Below, one piece after another: positions 1 through 8,767 of a DNA stretch of 64,000 nucleotides. Source of the stretch: Blautia pseudococcoides (GTDB taxonomy: Bacteria; Bacillota; Clostridia; Lachnospirales; Lachnospiraceae). The first letter of the stretch is position 1, and every line of letters begins with the position of its first letter. Under the pieces are notes generated by a model that ran no database searches, was not told the DNA's origin, and saw only the letters and a list, made by a program, of their open reading frames with translations. The translations under genes and the position numbers were made by a program. The stretch lies in contig NZ_CP015405.2 of assembly GCF_001689125.2 (NCBI RefSeq), positions 3,451,001 to 3,515,000 on the forward strand, read 5' to 3'.

Positions 1-607
1 TCTCTTCCAGCGCTGCCTCTAAGTTCACCTGCTGGTCTTCCTGCGCCTGTTTCATCTCTTCCAGCTCGGCCTTTTCCTGCTCCAGCTGATTGCCCAGGTC
101 AGTTACCTGCTGAACGGTATCTCTTAGTTTCTCCAGCTCGTCCCTGTCAAACTGATACATCTTCTCAGTGTATTCAGCTTTGCTGAGCAGGTCTGTAATG
201 CTGTTGACCTCCAGAAGCATCTGTGCCCATGCATCACTTCCGCCGTTCTCATACAGATACTGAATCCTCTTTTTCATTGCAGCATACTGCTCATCACGGT
301 CAGCCTCTGCTTCTGCTAAATCCTCTTTTGTTTCAACAATGGCGCCCTCTTTATCAGAGATTTCACCTTTCAGTATGTCAATCTGTGCGATTACCTGAAC
401 CAGATTCTGATCCAGAGAATCAATCTCCCCAAGTAAATTATTCTTTTTCTCTTCCAACTCCGCTTCCTTGCTCTCTGTTGCGGACAGTTTGCTTTGTGTG
501 TTTGCTTTTTCAGCCTGCACTTCGTCTTTTCTTGCAGCTGCTACCGGCATCACCTGTGCTGCGGCCAGTGCAAAAATAAGGCTGAGACAAAGGAATCTCT
601 TTTTCAT
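1..607 (-). CDS. PcsB-like coiled-coil cell-wall protein, N-terminal part (cut by window edge)
   Basis: Open frame from an ATG at 605-607 that runs off the left edge, so only about 202 residues are present. It begins MKKRFLCLSLIFALA, a Sec signal peptide with AAA-type cleavage sites, then a long charged coiled coil rich in Glu, Lys and Gln. The sequence is closely similar along its whole visible length to the N-terminal half of the gene at 940-2367, including the YLYENGG and AQMLLE stretches, so the two are tandem paralogues. In PcsB/CwlO-type proteins such a coiled coil precedes a catalytic domain and is controlled by FtsEX-like partners. The catalytic half lies outside the window, so an NlpC/P60 end is inference from the paralogue. 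GTGAGGT, 9 nt before the ATG, is the ribosome binding site. Confidence 0.9.
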   Translation of the reverse strand, partial: MKKRFLCLSLIFALAAAQVMPVAAARKDEVQAEKANTQSKLSATESKEAELEEKKNNLLGEIDSLDQNLVQVIAQIDILKGEISDKEGAIVETKEDLAEAEADRDEQYAAMKKRIQYLYENGGSDAWAQMLLEVNSITDLLSKAEYTEKMYQFDRDELEKLRDTVQQVTDLGNQLEQEKAELEEMKQAQEDQQVNLEAALEE

Positions 608-688
608 ACTGATATGTACCTCACTGTTGGTATTTAATATTTACTACTCTCTAAGTAATACTTCCGAAATAATTTTCACTTCCCGCTT

Positions 689-717
689 ATGATATCACAA
701 ATTTATTACACTTGCAA
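689..717 (-). promoter_or_regulatory. Promoter of the upstream PcsB-like paralogue
   Basis: On the minus strand TTGCAA (712-717) and TATCAT (689-694) are separated by exactly 17 nt. Within the spacer lies TGTAAT-N5-TGTGAT (694-710), close to the WalR-box consensus TGTWAH-N5-TGTWAH. The same arrangement precedes the second paralogue. Confidence 0.6.
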
Positions 718-855
718 GAGGAAATCCCTGAATTCTTTAAGTTTTTGTTACAAAAATAAATTTTATAGTAATATTTTATAAAATCCGGCCATATCGTTAT
801 GCCTTTATAGGGCACATAGTCAACCCCTATCATTTCCTGTTTTTTCAGCTATCAC

Positions 856-905
856 CAAAATATACAAAGGCCGCACCCGCCACCTATTGGTGACGGGGCA
901 CGGCC
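856..905 (-). terminator. Rho-independent terminator after the PcsB-like gene
   Basis: Read on the minus strand, a GC-rich imperfect hairpin (GGCCGTGCCCC... pairing with ...GGTGGCGGGTGCGGCC, loop AATA) is followed by TTTGTATATTTT. It lies 35 nt past the stop codon of the gene at 940-2367. Confidence 0.75.
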
Positions 906-939
906 CTGTTAAGTATCAAAGTGTATTGCTGCTATGTAA

Positions 940-2367
940 TTACTCTACAATTCTTCTGACTGCAATATATGGTCTGTAGAGAGCATTGCTGGAATACTTG
1001 ATTCCACCCTGCGGATACGGTGCAGAGTTGGATGCATGTACGATCCCTCCGTCTCCGGTAAGGATCCCAACGTGTCCGGAATATACAATGATATCACCTG
1101 CGCGGGATTCGGAATAAGAAATTCCACGGCCTGCACCTGCCTGGTCATCCGTTACACGCGGAAGGCTGTATCCAAAGTGTGCAAATACAGACTGTACAAA
1201 TCCGGAACAGTCAGCACCGTTTGTCAGGCTTGTTCCGCCCCAAACATATGGATTACCGATAAACTGGCTTGCATAATCCACAACTGCCTGTCCTGTTGCA
1301 CTGTAACCACTGTCGCTGCCCTGATCTTCTTCCGGCTCTTCATAATCCGGTGTCTCAGGTTCATTATAATCCGGTGTTTCCGGTTCTACTGCCGGAGGTG
1401 TCACATTATTATTGTCTTCCGGCTCCTCTGCATCATTATTATCACCAGAGACATCATTATCTGTATTATCGTTGGTATTATCGTTGGTATTACCGTTATC
1501 AGCGCTTACATCCCCGCCGTTCTGACTGTTGTCCTCTTCCTCGGCATCTTCCTGTGCCTGCTGCTGCGCGGCTTCCTGAGCTGCTTTCTCCTGAGCCTTT
1601 CTGGCTTCCTCGGCTTTTTTAGCTTCCTCTGCCTGGCGGGCTTTCTCTTCCTGGATCTTCTGCAGTTCTGCATTCTGCTGTTCGATCAGGCTTCTGTATT
1701 CATCTGCCTGTGCACGCACATTTGCAATCTGTGTTTCATAATCGGATGCCGTGGCTTTCTTCTCATCAAGAGCACTCTGCAGACTTGCCTGCTGCTGTTC
1801 CTGAGCCTGTTTCATCTCTTCCAGTTCGGCTTTCTCCTGAGCCAGCTGATTGCCAAGGTCTGTTACTTCCTGAACAGTTTCCTTCATCTTCTTCAGCTCA
1901 TCTCTGTCATAATCATACATCTTCTCTGTGTACTCTGCTTTGCTGAGAAGTCCGGTAATACTGTCAGATTCCAAGAGCATCTGTGCCCAAGCATTGGTCC
2001 CGCCGTTCTCATACAGGTACTGGATTCTTTTCTTCATATCCTCATACTGTTTGTCACGGTTCGCCTCTGCAACAGCCAAATCATCTTTTGTCTTGTCGAT
2101 GGCACTCTCTTTATCTGTAATCTCACCATTCAGAATATCTATCTGTGCCATAACCTGTACAAGGTTCTGGTCAATGGAGTCGATTTCGTTCAATAACGCT
2201 GTTTTCTGGTCTTCCAACTCAGATTCTTTGCTCTCTGCTGATGATAATTTACTCTGTGTCTCTGCCTTCTCAGCCTGCACATCATCTTCTCTTGCAGCTG
2301 CTACCGGCACAACCTGGGTCATGGCCATTGTAAAAATAAGACTGAGAATAAGAAATCTTTTTTTCAT
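940..2367 (-). CDS. PcsB-like NlpC/P60 peptidoglycan hydrolase
   Basis: Secreted peptidoglycan endopeptidase of 475 residues. Order of parts: signal peptide (1-25), long coiled coil (about 30-270), an Asp/Asn/Glu/Pro-rich linker (about 275-355) and an NlpC/P60 domain at the C terminus. The catalytic Cys is in the DCSGF motif, the His in GHVGI, and a further His follows in IVHAS. The reading frame is open upstream to a GTG at 2380-2382, but that codon lies inside the Shine-Dalgarno sequence GTGAGGT, so the ATG at 2365-2367 is the likely start. By analogy with PcsB and CwlO it should split septal or lateral-wall peptides, with the coiled coil gating activity; that part is family knowledge. It follows a truncated paralogue with a similar promoter. 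Confidence 0.92.
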   Translation of the reverse strand: MKKRFLILSLIFTMAMTQVVPVAAAREDDVQAEKAETQSKLSSAESKESELEDQKTALLNEIDSIDQNLVQVMAQIDILNGEITDKESAIDKTKDDLAVAEANRDKQYEDMKKRIQYLYENGGTNAWAQMLLESDSITGLLSKAEYTEKMYDYDRDELKKMKETVQEVTDLGNQLAQEKAELEEMKQAQEQQQASLQSALDEKKATASDYETQIANVRAQADEYRSLIEQQNAELQKIQEEKARQAEEAKKAEEARKAQEKAAQEAAQQQAQEDAEEEDNSQNGGDVSADNGNTNDNTNDNTDNDVSGDNNDAEEPEDNNNVTPPAVEPETPDYNEPETPDYEEPEEDQGSDSGYSATGQAVVDYASQFIGNPYVWGGTSLTNGADCSGFVQSVFAHFGYSLPRVTDDQAGAGRGISYSESRAGDIIVYSGHVGILTGDGGIVHASNSAPYPQGGIKYSSNALYRPYIAVRRIVE

Positions 2368-2443
2368 TATTATGTACCTCACTAATCATGTCTAATTCTG
2401 TAACTACTTGTAACATTTTTGAAATATTTCTTATCTGTCACCC

Positions 2444-2472
2444 ATAATACCACATAATTATTACAGATGCAA
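2444..2472 (-). promoter_or_regulatory. Promoter of the PcsB-like gene with WalR-like box
   Basis: Minus-strand TTGCAT (2467-2472), 17-nt spacer, TATTAT (2444-2449). The spacer carries TGTAAT-N5-TGTGGT (2449-2465), near the WalR consensus. Spacing and sequence match the promoter of the paralogue at 689-717, and both have a TTGTAACAAAAA tract upstream. Confidence 0.6.
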
Positions 2473-2552
2473 GAGTTAAATTTCCAAATCATTAATTTTT
2501 TGTTACAAAATGGCATTTTTCCGTAACAATTAGTGAGATCCACTTTTAAAAA

Positions 2553-4115
2553 TTATGCTTCAACCACCAGGGAATTACCGTCTTCCTTGTCCTGGGGCAG
2601 TACCTTTTTAGGCGTGGATACCACTTCCTGATTGTAACAGCAGAAAATATCTTCCACTTTGTTTTTCTCCATTTTAGGAGTGACCAGGCTCACCACGGGC
2701 ACAACAACAAACCCAACTACCATGGCGAAAGCGCCTGCATTAATGGGAGATGCAATATAATGTAAGAACAGGTTGGAGACCGTTATACCGATTCCTGTTA
2801 TGAAGCAGACCCATACGGACAGTTTGGTTGTTCTTTTCCAATACAAGCCGAATAAAAACGGTGCCAGGAACGCTCCTGCCAATGCCCCCCATGAGATTCC
2901 CATAAGCTGTGCTATAAATGTAGGAGGATCCAGGGCCAGCACTACCGAAATGGCTATAAACACCACAATCAGTCCGCGCATAACCCGAAGCTGGTTTTTC
3001 TCACTCATATCCTTTGCCACAGTCCCCTTCAGGAAATCCAGCGTCAGCGTGGAACTGGATGTCAGTACCAGGGAAGAGAGGGTGGACATGGACGCGGAGA
3101 GCACCAGTACGATCACAACACCGATCAATATATCCGGCAGTGTGGACAACATGTAAGGAACAATACCATCATATATAACTGTACCATCCGCTTTATATAA
3201 GGAAGGATTGTCAAATAGACGGCCAAAACCTCCAAGGAAATAACATCCTCCTGATATTATAATGGCAAAAACTGTAGAAACCACAGTCCCTGTCTGGATT
3301 GCTTTCTCGTCCTTGATCGCGTAAAATTTCTGAACCATCTGCGGAAGTCCCCAGGTACCCAGGGAAGTCAGGATAACTACACCCAGAAGGTTTATAGGGT
3401 CTGGTCCAAAGAAGGATGTAAAAGCCCCTGACTGTCCTGCAGTCACCGGTACATCGCTAGGAATATTGGCAAGCTGTCTCACAGCCTCCGTAAATCCTCC
3501 CTGCCCGCTTAATACAGCCCCGATAACAGCCGCAATGCCAAACAGCATGATGATCCCCTGTATAAAATCATTGATAGCTGTGGCCATATAACCGCCCAGG
3601 ATCACATATGCTCCGGTCAGAGCTGCCATAACCACTACACACACCGCATACGGTACATCAAAGGCCAGTTCAAACAATCTGGACAGCCCGTTATAAATAG
3701 ATGCTGTGTAAGGAACCAGGAAAATAAATACAATGGCTGACGCAGCGATCCGAAGTGCATTGCTGTCAAAACGCTTGCCAAAGAAATCCGGCATGGTAGC
3801 TGCATGCAGATGCTTTGTCATAACACGTGTCCTTCTTCCAAGAACTACCCATGCCAAAAGGCTTCCGATCATGGCATTTCCAATCCCGATCCATGTACCT
3901 GCCAGTCCGTATTTCCATCCAAACTGTCCTGCATATCCTACAAACACCACTGCGGAAAAATAGGAGGTTCCATATGCAAACGCGGTAAGCCAGGGACCTA
4001 CACTTCTCCCTCCCAGCACGAACCCAGCTACATTTGTAGCATGTTTTCGGGAATACAGGCCAATACCCACCATAGAGCCGAAAAACAGCAGCAAAAACAG
4101 TATCTTAATTTCCAT
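2553..4115 (-). CDS. Sodium:solute symporter (SSS family)
   Basis: Integral membrane protein of 520 residues with about 13 hydrophobic segments. It begins MEIKILFLLLFFGSMVGIGL and then shows the SSS signature region FVLGGRSVGPWLTAFAYGTSYFSA. The Ser/Thr-rich stretch SASMSTLSSLVLTSSST (around residues 350) is where this family forms the Na2 sodium site. It probably drives uptake of an organic acid or amino acid with Na+. The substrate cannot be read from sequence. Its position beside the indolepyruvate oxidoreductase cluster suggests an aromatic or carboxylate compound, which is inference. It is separated from that cluster by a terminator and has its own promoter and a palindromic candidate operator. 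Confidence 0.88.
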   Translation of the reverse strand: MEIKILFLLLFFGSMVGIGLYSRKHATNVAGFVLGGRSVGPWLTAFAYGTSYFSAVVFVGYAGQFGWKYGLAGTWIGIGNAMIGSLLAWVVLGRRTRVMTKHLHAATMPDFFGKRFDSNALRIAASAIVFIFLVPYTASIYNGLSRLFELAFDVPYAVCVVVMAALTGAYVILGGYMATAINDFIQGIIMLFGIAAVIGAVLSGQGGFTEAVRQLANIPSDVPVTAGQSGAFTSFFGPDPINLLGVVILTSLGTWGLPQMVQKFYAIKDEKAIQTGTVVSTVFAIIISGGCYFLGGFGRLFDNPSLYKADGTVIYDGIVPYMLSTLPDILIGVVIVLVLSASMSTLSSLVLTSSSTLTLDFLKGTVAKDMSEKNQLRVMRGLIVVFIAISVVLALDPPTFIAQLMGISWGALAGAFLAPFLFGLYWKRTTKLSVWVCFITGIGITVSNLFLHYIASPINAGAFAMVVGFVVVPVVSLVTPKMEKNKVEDIFCCYNQEVVSTPKKVLPQDKEDGNSLVVEA

Positions 4116-4132
4116 TTTTTTATTCTCCTTTT

Positions 4133-4173
4133 ATATATATATTCGCTTATACTTTAAACCGCAACGGTTTAAA
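4133..4173 (-). promoter_or_regulatory. Perfect 9-bp inverted repeat (operator candidate) over the symporter promoter
   Basis: TTTAAACCG-CAA-CGGTTTAAA (4153-4173) is a perfect 9-bp dyad with 3-nt centre, ending 38 nt before the symporter start. On the minus strand a TTGCGG box overlaps the dyad and lies 17 nt from TATATA, so a protein bound here would cover the promoter. The regulator is not identified in the window. Confidence 0.5.
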
Positions 4174-4195
4174 CCATTAAAGCAATGATTGCAAA

Positions 4196-4240
4196 GAAAA
4201 AGAGGCGCCGCTTTCCGCTCAGAAAAGCGGACGCTTCTTA
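4196..4240 (-). terminator. Terminator of the indolepyruvate oxidoreductase operon
   Basis: Minus-strand hairpin with core CCGCT-TTTCTG-AGCGG and outer partly paired arms, followed by CTCTTTTTC. It lies just past the ACT-domain gene and separates that operon from the symporter. Confidence 0.65.
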
Positions 4241-4279
4241 TCTTCTTGTAGATTTTCAGAATAATTATCTATCCGGTTT

Positions 4280-4714
4280 CTATTTTTTCAAATCATTTAG
4301 TTCTTCTTCTGAGAACATCTTCATACCTGCATCCTTTAATGTCTGATATGTTCGTGCCTGGTCGGAAGTTTTCACCACCATGGCGCCGCCCTCTTTGCCG
4401 GTAACCAGTGCATACATATATTCCAGATTCAGTCCTTTTGCGCTTAATGTATCCATGATCCGGCTCAGTGCACCCACCTCCTGCTGCAGTTCCACTACAA
4501 GCACCGGAGTCAGTACTGCTGTGTATCCCTTTTCCAGAAGTACCTGTTTCGCCCTGGCGGAATCAGACACGATCATCCTGGCGATCCCATAGTCCGTGGT
4601 ATCGGAAAGTCCCAGGGAAATAATATTGATCTGATTCTCCTTGAGCGCGTCAGCGATCCCTTTCAGTTTACCCGGACGGTTCTCCAGAAATATGGACAAT
4701 TGTTCAATAAACAT
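4280..4714 (-). CDS. Tandem ACT-domain protein
   Basis: 144 residues made of two ACT folds (about 3-70 and 72-140). The first begins with the typical LSIFLENRPGKLKGIADAL ligand-binding loop. The second covers QEVGALSRIMDTLSAKGLN. Stand-alone tandem ACT proteins bind amino acids and are often encoded next to indolepyruvate oxidoreductase and phenylacetate-CoA ligase genes; here it is 56 nt after iorB and clearly in the same transcript. It has no catalytic domain, so a regulatory or ligand-sensing role, probably for an aromatic amino acid, is the best inference. Confidence 0.85.
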   Translation of the reverse strand: MFIEQLSIFLENRPGKLKGIADALKENQINIISLGLSDTTDYGIARMIVSDSARAKQVLLEKGYTAVLTPVLVVELQQEVGALSRIMDTLSAKGLNLEYMYALVTGKEGGAMVVKTSDQARTYQTLKDAGMKMFSEEELNDLKK

Positions 4715-4770
4715 TTACGCTACCTATCCTTTCTCTGTCTTCTGTATCTGTAAAAACAGGGAATTTTCTG

Positions 4771-5343
4771 CTATTTTAATTCATATCCTGTCAGGAACGC
4801 TTTTTTATTTATTTCCACAGTCTTAGGCGGAACGGTCTTTTCAATCACATTGAGCCACTCTTCCCCGGAGTAATCCATATGCTGTGCAGCAACCCCCAGC
4901 ACAATAACATTAAATACTTTTGTATTGCCCAGTTCCCTTGCCACCTTCATAGCATCCACTGCATAGACCTTGTGCGTCTGGCGAAGCGTATCCAGAATAC
5001 CTTCCGGGTATTCCGCTACTCCGGTCACAACTGTGATAGGATCAATTCTCTGGTCATTTACAATGATCACACCGTCTTTTTTAAGAAACTGACGGTAACG
5101 CAGAGCTTCCAGGCGTTCAAATGCAATGAGCACATCTGCCTGACCTTCCTCCACAATGGGCTCCTGAACTTTTTCTCCGTAACGGACAAAAGTAACTACA
5201 CTGCCGCCTCTCTGTGCCATTCCATGCACCTCGGAAAGCTTTACATCGTATCCGCCTTCCACGGCGAGTCCTCCTAAAATACGGCTGGTGAGAAGTGTTC
5301 CCTGACCGCCGACTCCCACTATCATAATATTTCTTGTTGCCAT
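4771..5343 (-). CDS. iorB: Indolepyruvate:ferredoxin oxidoreductase, beta subunit
   Basis: 190 residues of the pyruvate ferredoxin oxidoreductase gamma-domain family. The nucleotide-like GVGGQGTLLTSRILG loop is at residues 10-25, followed by SEVHGMAQRGG, both hallmarks of IorB. With IorA it decarboxylates aromatic 2-oxo acids (indolepyruvate, phenylpyruvate) to the aryl-acetyl-CoA and reduces ferredoxin. Its start codon overlaps the iorA stop (TAATG), indicating translational coupling and a fixed stoichiometry. Length is normal for the family. Confidence 0.93.
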   Translation of the reverse strand: MATRNIMIVGVGGQGTLLTSRILGGLAVEGGYDVKLSEVHGMAQRGGSVVTFVRYGEKVQEPIVEEGQADVLIAFERLEALRYRQFLKKDGVIIVNDQRIDPITVVTGVAEYPEGILDTLRQTHKVYAVDAMKVARELGNTKVFNVIVLGVAAQHMDYSGEEWLNVIEKTVPPKTVEINKKAFLTGYELK

Positions 5344-7082
5344 TACACTTCTACCTCCTCTATTGCATCAGCGGGACAGAGCTGTTTGCAAAGTCCGCAG
5401 CCATTGCACATGGTATCATCAATGGAAATCGTTCCATCTTCATTCTTGGTGAGGGCCGGACATCCCGGTCTTAAACAAAGTCCGCACTTTTTACATTTCT
5501 CTGAAACCGGTCTGCACTTTGTTTTAAACACATTTGTTTTTAAAAGTACACAAGGTGCCTGGGCGATGATCACAGAGACAGCGTCTCTTGCCACTTCCTC
5601 CTTGATCGTCTTTTCCAGTGTTTTAATATCAAATGCATTCACCACATTGACATGCTCAATACCAATCGCCTTGCAGAGTTTGTAGATATCTATGGCAGGC
5701 ACCACCTGGCCTTTCAGGGTTTTACCTGTTGCGGCATGGTCCTGATGACCGGTCATACCTGTTGTGGAGTTATCCAGAATGATGACCGTTCCTGTAGCCT
5801 GGTTGTAAACCATGTTCATAAGGGAATTCACACCTGTGTGCATAAATGTGGAATCACCGATAACAGCCACCCAGTCTTTGACATATTCTTTTCCTCTGGC
5901 CTTCTCCATTCCGTGGAGGGAACTGATAGATGCTCCCATACAGATTGTGGTATCCACAACACTCAGCGGAGCAACCGCTCCCAGGGTATAGCACCCAATA
6001 TCGCCTGCTGCGTGGATCTTCATTTTTTTCAGCACAGAATATACGCTTCTGTGAGGACATCCTGGACAGAGGATGGGTGGACGGGCGGGTACCTGTGCCG
6101 GTGCCGCTGCCTCGATTTCCTCTCCTAACACTTTTCTGCGTATCATGTTGGCACTGTATTCCCCCTGCAAGGTAAATACATCTTTTCCTGAACAAGCAAT
6201 ACCCCAGGATTTGATCTGCTCCTCAAATACAGGCTCCAGTTCCTCAAATATGTAAAGCTTATCAACCTTAGACGCAAACTCCTCTATAAGCTTTCTCGGC
6301 AGCGGATGTACCATACCTAATTTCAGTACACTTGCGTTTGGCATGGCTTCCTTCACATAATTATATGGAATACCGCTGGTAATAAAACCAATCGAAGTAT
6401 CATGATACTCTGCCCTGTTGATCTCCAGGCTGTTGGCATCCTCAGCCAGCTTTATCATTCTCTCTTCCACTACCGGATGACGCTTGATGGCATTGCCCGG
6501 CATCATAACGTACTTCTGAAACTTGCGCTCATAAGGAGTGTCCTCTCTCTCCACTCTGTCTTCCAGCTCTACAATTCCCTGGGAATGAGCCAGACGTGTG
6601 GTTGTTCTCACAAATACCGGGGTATCATATTTTTCACTGAGGTCATAAGCAGTCTTCACAAAATCTTTCGCTTCCTGGGAATCTGACGGCTCCAATACCG
6701 GAACCTGTGCCGCCCTTGCCACCGCTCTGGTATCCTGCTCGTTCTGTGAGCTGTACATTCCGGGGTCATCTGCCACCACCAGAACCAAACCTCCAGTCAC
6801 ACCGGTGTAGGCTGCTGTATAGAGCGGATCTGCTGCCACATTCAGCCCTACATGCTTCATAGATGCCATGGCCCGCACACCGCTGATGGAGGCACCGATG
6901 GCTACCTCTGTTGCCACTTTCTCATTTGGGGCCCACTCTGCATAAATTTCCTTATATTTTACTATGTTCTCACTGATCTCTGTACTGGGTGTTCCGGGAT
7001 ATGCTGCGGAAACCTTTACCCCTGCTTCCCAGGCACCTCTTGCAATGGCTTCATTGCCAAGCATGATTTTCTTTTCGCCCAC
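5343..7082 (-). CDS. iorA: Indolepyruvate:ferredoxin oxidoreductase, alpha subunit
   Basis: 579 residues. N-terminal PFOR domain (YPGTPSTEISE), central domain, thiamine diphosphate-binding region with GDSTFMHTGVNSL and DNSTTGMTGHQ, and a C-terminal two-cluster ferredoxin domain (CKKCGLCLRPGCP and CNGCGLCKQLCP). The frame is open upstream to a GTG at 7116-7118, but a strong AAGAAGGTAGG site lies 5-8 nt before the GTG at 7080-7082, giving VGEKKIMLGNEAIARG, so this start is chosen. Product: aryl-acetyl-CoA, CO2 and reduced ferredoxin. It forms an operon with iorB and the ACT protein, and probably with the CoA ligase upstream, which can turn the thioester into free acid plus ATP. Confidence 0.94.
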   Translation of the reverse strand: MGEKKIMLGNEAIARGAWEAGVKVSAAYPGTPSTEISENIVKYKEIYAEWAPNEKVATEVAIGASISGVRAMASMKHVGLNVAADPLYTAAYTGVTGGLVLVVADDPGMYSSQNEQDTRAVARAAQVPVLEPSDSQEAKDFVKTAYDLSEKYDTPVFVRTTTRLAHSQGIVELEDRVEREDTPYERKFQKYVMMPGNAIKRHPVVEERMIKLAEDANSLEINRAEYHDTSIGFITSGIPYNYVKEAMPNASVLKLGMVHPLPRKLIEEFASKVDKLYIFEELEPVFEEQIKSWGIACSGKDVFTLQGEYSANMIRRKVLGEEIEAAAPAQVPARPPILCPGCPHRSVYSVLKKMKIHAAGDIGCYTLGAVAPLSVVDTTICMGASISSLHGMEKARGKEYVKDWVAVIGDSTFMHTGVNSLMNMVYNQATGTVIILDNSTTGMTGHQDHAATGKTLKGQVVPAIDIYKLCKAIGIEHVNVVNAFDIKTLEKTIKEEVARDAVSVIIAQAPCVLLKTNVFKTKCRPVSEKCKKCGLCLRPGCPALTKNEDGTISIDDTMCNGCGLCKQLCPADAIEEVEV

Positions 7083-7208
7083 GTTTCCTACCTTCTTTCT
7101 GTTATTGTGTTTCTGCACAGCTATTCAGCAAGTCTGCATGGATTCCTGCAGGTAACTGTGAAGTACTGAACAGTTGCGTTTCTACTATATATAAAGACTA
7201 TTGTAAAA

Positions 7209-8513
7209 CTAATTCTTTCTTAAATCAATCACTCGTTTCGCTTTCCCTTCAAAACGCTGGATGGAATTTGGAGATACCAGGGAAACCTTCACGTCCAGTC
7301 CCAGAACCACACGGATCTTGGACTTGATTTTCCTTTCCAGTTCCTGCAGGGCTGCATAGGAATCCATCATATAATCAGAAAGAACTTCCACACGGATTTC
7401 CAGGGTGTCACTGTGATTCTTTCTGTCCACCACGATTTCATAATGGGGTCCGCACTCCTCAATATTAAGAAGCACCTCCTCAATCTGGCTTGGGAACACA
7501 TTTACACCTCTGATCTTCAGCATATCATCTGTTCTTCCCAGCAGGTTCTCCATTCTCACCGTGGTTCTGCCGCACTTACAGGGTTCGTACATAAGCCTTG
7601 TGATGTCTTTGGTACGGTAGCGGATCAGGGGCAGCGCCTCCTTGGAAATACAGGTGATGACCAGCTCGCCCTTCTCTCCCGGCGGAAGGACCTCACCGGT
7701 TCTGGGGTCAATAATTTCAGGTATAAAATGGTCTTCATTGACATGCATACCGTTCAGCTCCAGGCATTCTCCGGAGACTCCCGGTCCCATCAGTTCACTC
7801 ATACCATAATTCTGCGTGATATTCATATGATCGCCCCAGGCTTTGTACATCTCCTGGCGCATGGCTTCTGTCATCAGTTCACTTCCTACCAGGGCAGTCC
7901 TCATATCCAGATCACGCTGGGGATGAATGTCCATCTGCTCCGCCACCTCCGCGATACGCAACGCGTAGGAGGGTGTGGCGATGAGCAGTGTAGTACCAAA
8001 ATCCTTCATAAACATAAGCTGCTTTTCCGTATTCCCGGTAGAGGAAGGAACAATGGCAGCCCCCAGTCTTTCCAGACCATAGTGAAGGCCCAGCGCTCCG
8101 GTAAACATACCGTACCCGAAACAAATCTGCGCGATCTCGTCAGGCTGTGCCCCGCCCATACATGCAATACGGCAGACACACTCTGACCAGATATCCAAAT
8201 CTTTTCTGGTATAACCTACAACTGTGGGCTTACCTGTTGTTCCGCTGGATGCGTGGATACGAATCAAATCTTTCTTCGGTACTGCGAACAGCCCAAAGGG
8301 ATAATTGTCCCTCATGTCCTGCTTTGTGGTAAACGGCAGGTTATGTAAATCTTCCAGACCTCTGATATTCTCCGGCTTGATGCCTGCCTCATCCATCTTT
8401 TTCCGGTAAGGCTCCACTGTATTATAGACACGCTTCACCGTCTCTCTGAGGCGCGTGGTCTGAATCTCTTTGATCTCCTCCCGGGATAGTGTCTCTTCTT
8501 TTGCCCAAATCAT
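7209..8513 (-). CDS. paaK: Phenylacetate-CoA ligase
   Basis: 434 residues, AMP-forming acyl-CoA ligase of the PaaK type. Seen: the P-loop SSGTTGKPTVVGYT (about 90-104), the adenylate motif YGMSELMGPG, the hinge RTDDMLKIRGVNVFPSQIEEVL, and a small C-terminal domain. It interconverts aryl-acetate and aryl-acetyl-CoA. Beside iorAB in anaerobes the net flow is likely towards the acid, recovering ATP from oxidation of aromatic amino acids; the direction is inference. The iorA start lies 126 nt downstream on the same strand with no terminator visible between them. No aminotransferase is encoded nearby. Confidence 0.93.
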   Translation of the reverse strand: MIWAKEETLSREEIKEIQTTRLRETVKRVYNTVEPYRKKMDEAGIKPENIRGLEDLHNLPFTTKQDMRDNYPFGLFAVPKKDLIRIHASSGTTGKPTVVGYTRKDLDIWSECVCRIACMGGAQPDEIAQICFGYGMFTGALGLHYGLERLGAAIVPSSTGNTEKQLMFMKDFGTTLLIATPSYALRIAEVAEQMDIHPQRDLDMRTALVGSELMTEAMRQEMYKAWGDHMNITQNYGMSELMGPGVSGECLELNGMHVNEDHFIPEIIDPRTGEVLPPGEKGELVITCISKEALPLIRYRTKDITRLMYEPCKCGRTTVRMENLLGRTDDMLKIRGVNVFPSQIEEVLLNIEECGPHYEIVVDRKNHSDTLEIRVEVLSDYMMDSYAALQELERKIKSKIRVVLGLDVKVSLVSPNSIQRFEGKAKRVIDLRKN

Positions 8514-8605
8514 AACTTTCTTCCCTTCATTTCTCAGCCCTCATCCGTGTCAGGGAAACCTGCTGCCTCCCCGCAGAGCTGTCTGTGCTTCCTATCTTAT
8601 CATAT

Positions 8606-8634
8606 TTATCACGTCAAAGCAATGAAGCAGTCGG
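8606..8634 (-). promoter_or_regulatory. Candidate promoter of the paaK-iorAB operon
   Basis: Minus-strand TTGCTT, 17 nt, TAAGAT, about 90 nt before the paaK start. An overlapping TTGACG is an alternative -35. No operator-like dyad was recognised. Confidence 0.4.
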
Positions 8635-8767
8635 ATTTTCTTAGGAATATTTCGTTATTTTTTGCGTATTTTCTTTGCTCCTCTCTCATTTTATGTTAAA
8701 ATGTGAAAAACGAGAATGTGTTGATCGCAAATTTTAAATCCATAGTATAAAAGAAACGGAGATAAGC

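Noticed and set aside
1036..2196. Long plus-strand open frame of 386 codons
   Set aside because: It is the antisense shadow of the PcsB-like gene: low-complexity hydrophobic translation caused by the coiled-coil and Glu/Lys repeats on the other strand, with no ribosome binding site.
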